DNA of 7,651 nt, taken from Paracoccaceae bacterium. Its GTDB lineage: Bacteria; Pseudomonadota; Alphaproteobacteria; Rhodobacterales; Rhodobacteraceae. The notes below the pieces were generated by a model. That model was not told the origin of the DNA. It did not search any database and was given only the letters and a program-made list of their open reading frames with translations. Shown here in pieces: positions 5,627 to 7,651 of this stretch (within the stretch, counting starts at the first letter, position 1; the number at the start of each line of letters is the position of its first letter). The DNA is taken from NCBI GenBank assembly GCA_007121115.1, contig SKMI01000080.1, positions 1 to 7,651 of the forward strand, written 5' to 3'. Made by a program: the position numbers and the translations under genes.

Positions 5627-7651
5627 GTGCAGTTCACCCGGCTTCGACTGAACGGCTTCAAGAGCTTCGTGGACCCCACGGACCTCTTGATCCGGCATGG
5701 CCTGACCGGCGTGGTCGGCCCCAACGGCTGTGGCAAGTCCAACCTGCTGGAAGCGCTGCGCTGGGTGATGGGCGAAAACCGCCCCACCGCCATGCGTGGC
5801 AGCGGCATGGAGGATGTGATCTTTGCCGGCACCGGCACCCGCAACGCGCGCCATTTTGCCGAAGTCGCGCTGCATCTGGACAATTCCGACCGCCGGGCGC
5901 CCGCAGGCTTCAACGACAGCGACGAAATCGAGGTCACGCGCCGGATCACCCGCGAGGCGGGCTCGGCCTATCGGCTGAACGGCAAGGACGTGCGGGCGCG
6001 CGACGTGCAGATGCTGTTCGCCGATGCCTCGACCGGGGCGCACAGCCCGGCGCTGGTCCGGCAGGGGCAGATTGCCGAACTGATCAACGCGCGGCCCCGG
6101 GCGCGGCGGCGCATCCTCGAGGAAGCCGCCGGGATTGCCGGGCTCTATCAGCGCCGCCACGAGGCGGAACTCAAGCTCAATGGCACCGAGGCCAATCTGG
6201 CGCGGGTCACGGATGTGCTGGAGCAGATGGCGGCGCAACTGGCCACCCTCGCCCGGCAGGCGCGGCAGGCGGCGCGGTATCGCGCGCTCGGCGCCGAATT
6301 GCGCCAGGCCGAGGGGATGCTTCTGTTCCTGCGCTGGCGCGAGGCCGATGCGCTCTGCGCCGAGGCCGAAGCGCATCTGCGCACGGCGCTCAGTACGCGC
6401 GGCAGTGCCGAGGCGGCGGTCGGCACGGCCGCGACCGCCCGCGCCGGGTCCGAGGACGCGCTTCCCCCACTGCGCGAGGAAGCCGCCGTGGCCGGGGCGA
6501 TCCTGCAGCGCCTGACAGTGCAGGCCGAAACCCTGAACGAGGCGGAACGCCGCGCCACGGACGCGATCCGCGCGCTCGAGTCCCGGCGCGCGCAACTGGA
6601 CGCCGATATCGACCGCGAAACCGGCCTGAACGCCGATGCCGGGGACGCCATCGCCCGGCTGGAAGCGGAGGCGGCGGAACTCGCGGCGGCGGAAGCGGGC
6701 CACGGCCCGGCACTCGCCGACGCCGAGAGTGCGGCCGAAGGCGCCGCTGCCGCGCTCGCCGCGCAGGAGCGCGCGCTGTCGCAGGCCACCGAGGATGCGG
6801 CACGCCTCGCCGCGGCGCATCAGGCGGCAACGCAGGCGGTCACGGACGCCGCGCAGCGGTTGGAGCGGCTGCAGGCGGGGAGCAGGACCGCCGCCGAGAC
6901 CGCACGCGAAGCCGACACCGCGCTGGCCGCAGCCGAAGCCGCGCTAACCGACACCGATGCGCAGTTGCAGGCGGCACTGGCCGAGGATGCCGCCACCGAG
7001 ACCGCCTTGTCCGAGGCTGAAACCACCCGCGCAAAGGCGCAGGAAGCCGAAAGCGCCAGCCGCGCACGGCGCACCGAGACCGAGGGCACCGCCGCCACCT
7101 TGCGCGCCGAGGTGGCGGCGCTGGCCCGGGTGGTCGAGCGCGATACCGATGCGTCGGGCGCGGTTCTGGACGCGCTCACGGTTGCCGACGGCTATGAACG
7201 CGCGCTGGGGGCTGCGTTGGGCGATGACCTGCGCGCCCCGCTCGCGGCAGAGGCGGAAAGCGGTGGCTGGCACGGTCTGCCGCCGCTGGAGAGCGCACCG
7301 CCCCTGCCCACAGGCACCGAGCCCCTCGCCGCGCATGTCGACGCCCCGCCCCCGCTGGCCCGCCGTCTGTCGCAGACCGGCATCGCCGAGCGCGCAGCGG
7401 CAGCGGCGCTGCATGCGGCGCTGGCGCCGGGGCAGCGTCTGGTCACGGTCGAGGGCGACCTGTGGCGCTGGGATGGCCTGCACGTCCGGGCCGACGAGGC
7501 CAGCGGCGCGACGGCGCTGCGCCTGCAACAGGTCAACCGCCTGCGCCGCCTGCGCACGGCACGGCGCAGCGCCGAAGCGCAGGTGAGCGCCGCACGCAGC
7601 GCCCGCTCGCGCACAGAGACCGCCCGCGACCGGGCCCTCGGCCGCCGCGAC
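5627..7651 (+). CDS. smc: Chromosome segregation ATPase SMC, N-terminal 675 residues (runs off window)
   Basis: SMC is the ATPase of the SMC-ScpAB condensin, which loops and organises the replicated chromosome. The frame is open for 675 codons to the last base; about 1,150 residues are expected. It begins (V/M)QFTRLRLNGFKSF, with Walker A GPNGCGKS at 31-38 (K37), the likely arginine finger R57 in AMRG, and Q-loop Q146 in VRQGQIAEL. ILEEAAGIAGLYQRR at 163-177 is the family marker where the head enters the coiled coil. The N-terminal coil runs from about 175 to 505 and is very rich in Ala, Glu and Arg. The hinge occupies about 515-635 (YERALGAALGDDL at 523-535) and is atypical: the usual paired glycines near its end are not seen after GDLWRWDG. 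The return coil starts near 640. Walker B and the signature motif lie beyond the window. The GTG start is supported by AGGGG 7 nt upstream. smc diverges from the membrane gene. Confidence 0.96.
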   Translation, partial: MQFTRLRLNGFKSFVDPTDLLIRHGLTGVVGPNGCGKSNLLEALRWVMGENRPTAMRGSGMEDVIFAGTGTRNARHFAEVALHLDNSDRRAPAGFNDSDEIEVTRRITREAGSAYRLNGKDVRARDVQMLFADASTGAHSPALVRQGQIAELINARPRARRRILEEAAGIAGLYQRRHEAELKLNGTEANLARVTDVLEQMAAQLATLARQARQAARYRALGAELRQAEGMLLFLRWREADALCAEAEAHLRTALSTRGSAEAAVGTAATARAGSEDALPPLREEAAVAGAILQRLTVQAETLNEAERRATDAIRALESRRAQLDADIDRETGLNADAGDAIARLEAEAAELAAAEAGHGPALADAESAAEGAAAALAAQERALSQATEDAARLAAAHQAATQAVTDAAQRLERLQAGSRTAAETAREADTALAAAEAALTDTDAQLQAALAEDAATETALSEAETTRAKAQEAESASRARRTETEGTAATLRAEVAALARVVERDTDASGAVLDALTVADGYERALGAALGDDLRAPLAAEAESGGWHGLPPLESAPPLPTGTEPLAAHVDAPPPLARRLSQTGIAERAAAAALHAALAPGQRLVTVEGDLWRWDGLHVRADEASGATALRLQQVNRLRRLRTARRSAEAQVSAARSARSRTETARDRALGRRD

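Noticed and set aside
5282..6820. 512-aa minus-strand ORF across the divergent region and smc
   Set aside because: It is antisense to a clear SMC head with Walker A and Q-loop, has no domain of its own, and its composition is typical of a shadow frame.
6180..7130. Apparent repeats of GCCGAG/GAGGCC-like hexamers in smc
   Set aside because: They reflect Ala-Glu-Ala coiled-coil codons in GC-rich DNA; no regular period or array was seen.

Overview
The window is GC-rich DNA (about two-thirds G+C by eye) with third codon positions dominated by G and C. Its gene families point to an alphaproteobacterium, most likely Rhodobacterales/Rhodobacteraceae: an iron-sulfur CryB/PhrB-type photolyase, an alanine-rich SMC with a GTG start, and a His-rich DUF305 protein. 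I see no tRNA, rRNA, CRISPR array, insertion sequence or integrase. The window looks like chromosomal housekeeping and stress genes rather than a mobile island.

Layout. Five genes lie on the minus strand; in order of transcription from right to left they are as follows. (1) 5244-4033, a polytopic membrane protein of about 10 helices (TDT/SLAC1-like, tentatively TsoY-like), closed by a 13-bp hairpin terminator at 3981-4011. (2) 3914-3249, a short-chain dehydrogenase/reductase. (3) 3255-1729, an Fe-S bacterial cryptochrome/(6-4) photolyase whose start overlaps the SDR stop by 7 nt. (4) 1674-568, a HisC-like PLP aminotransferase. (5) 481-17, a small exported or membrane-anchored His-rich DUF305 protein, probably metal (copper) related. 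On the plus strand, 5627 to the window end holds the first 675 codons of smc. It has no stop because the gene runs off the window.

How the parts fit. The SDR, photolyase and aminotransferase are probably one transcription unit, with the SDR and photolyase translationally coupled. The DUF305 gene is separated by 86 nt and has its own dyad, TTCCAG-N3-CTGGAA, which resembles the core of CueR/HmrR copper-regulator sites. The membrane gene and smc diverge from a 382-nt region. On the membrane-gene side this region holds an AT-rich promoter area with a perfect ATTC-N8-GAAT site, the form described for the persulfide-responsive repressor SqrR/BigR. On the smc side it holds a TTGACA promoter candidate.

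The most interesting point is the pairing of that putative sulfur-responsive operator with a poorly characterised membrane protein that has only two cysteines. I found no convincing evidence for a wholly new multi-gene system.
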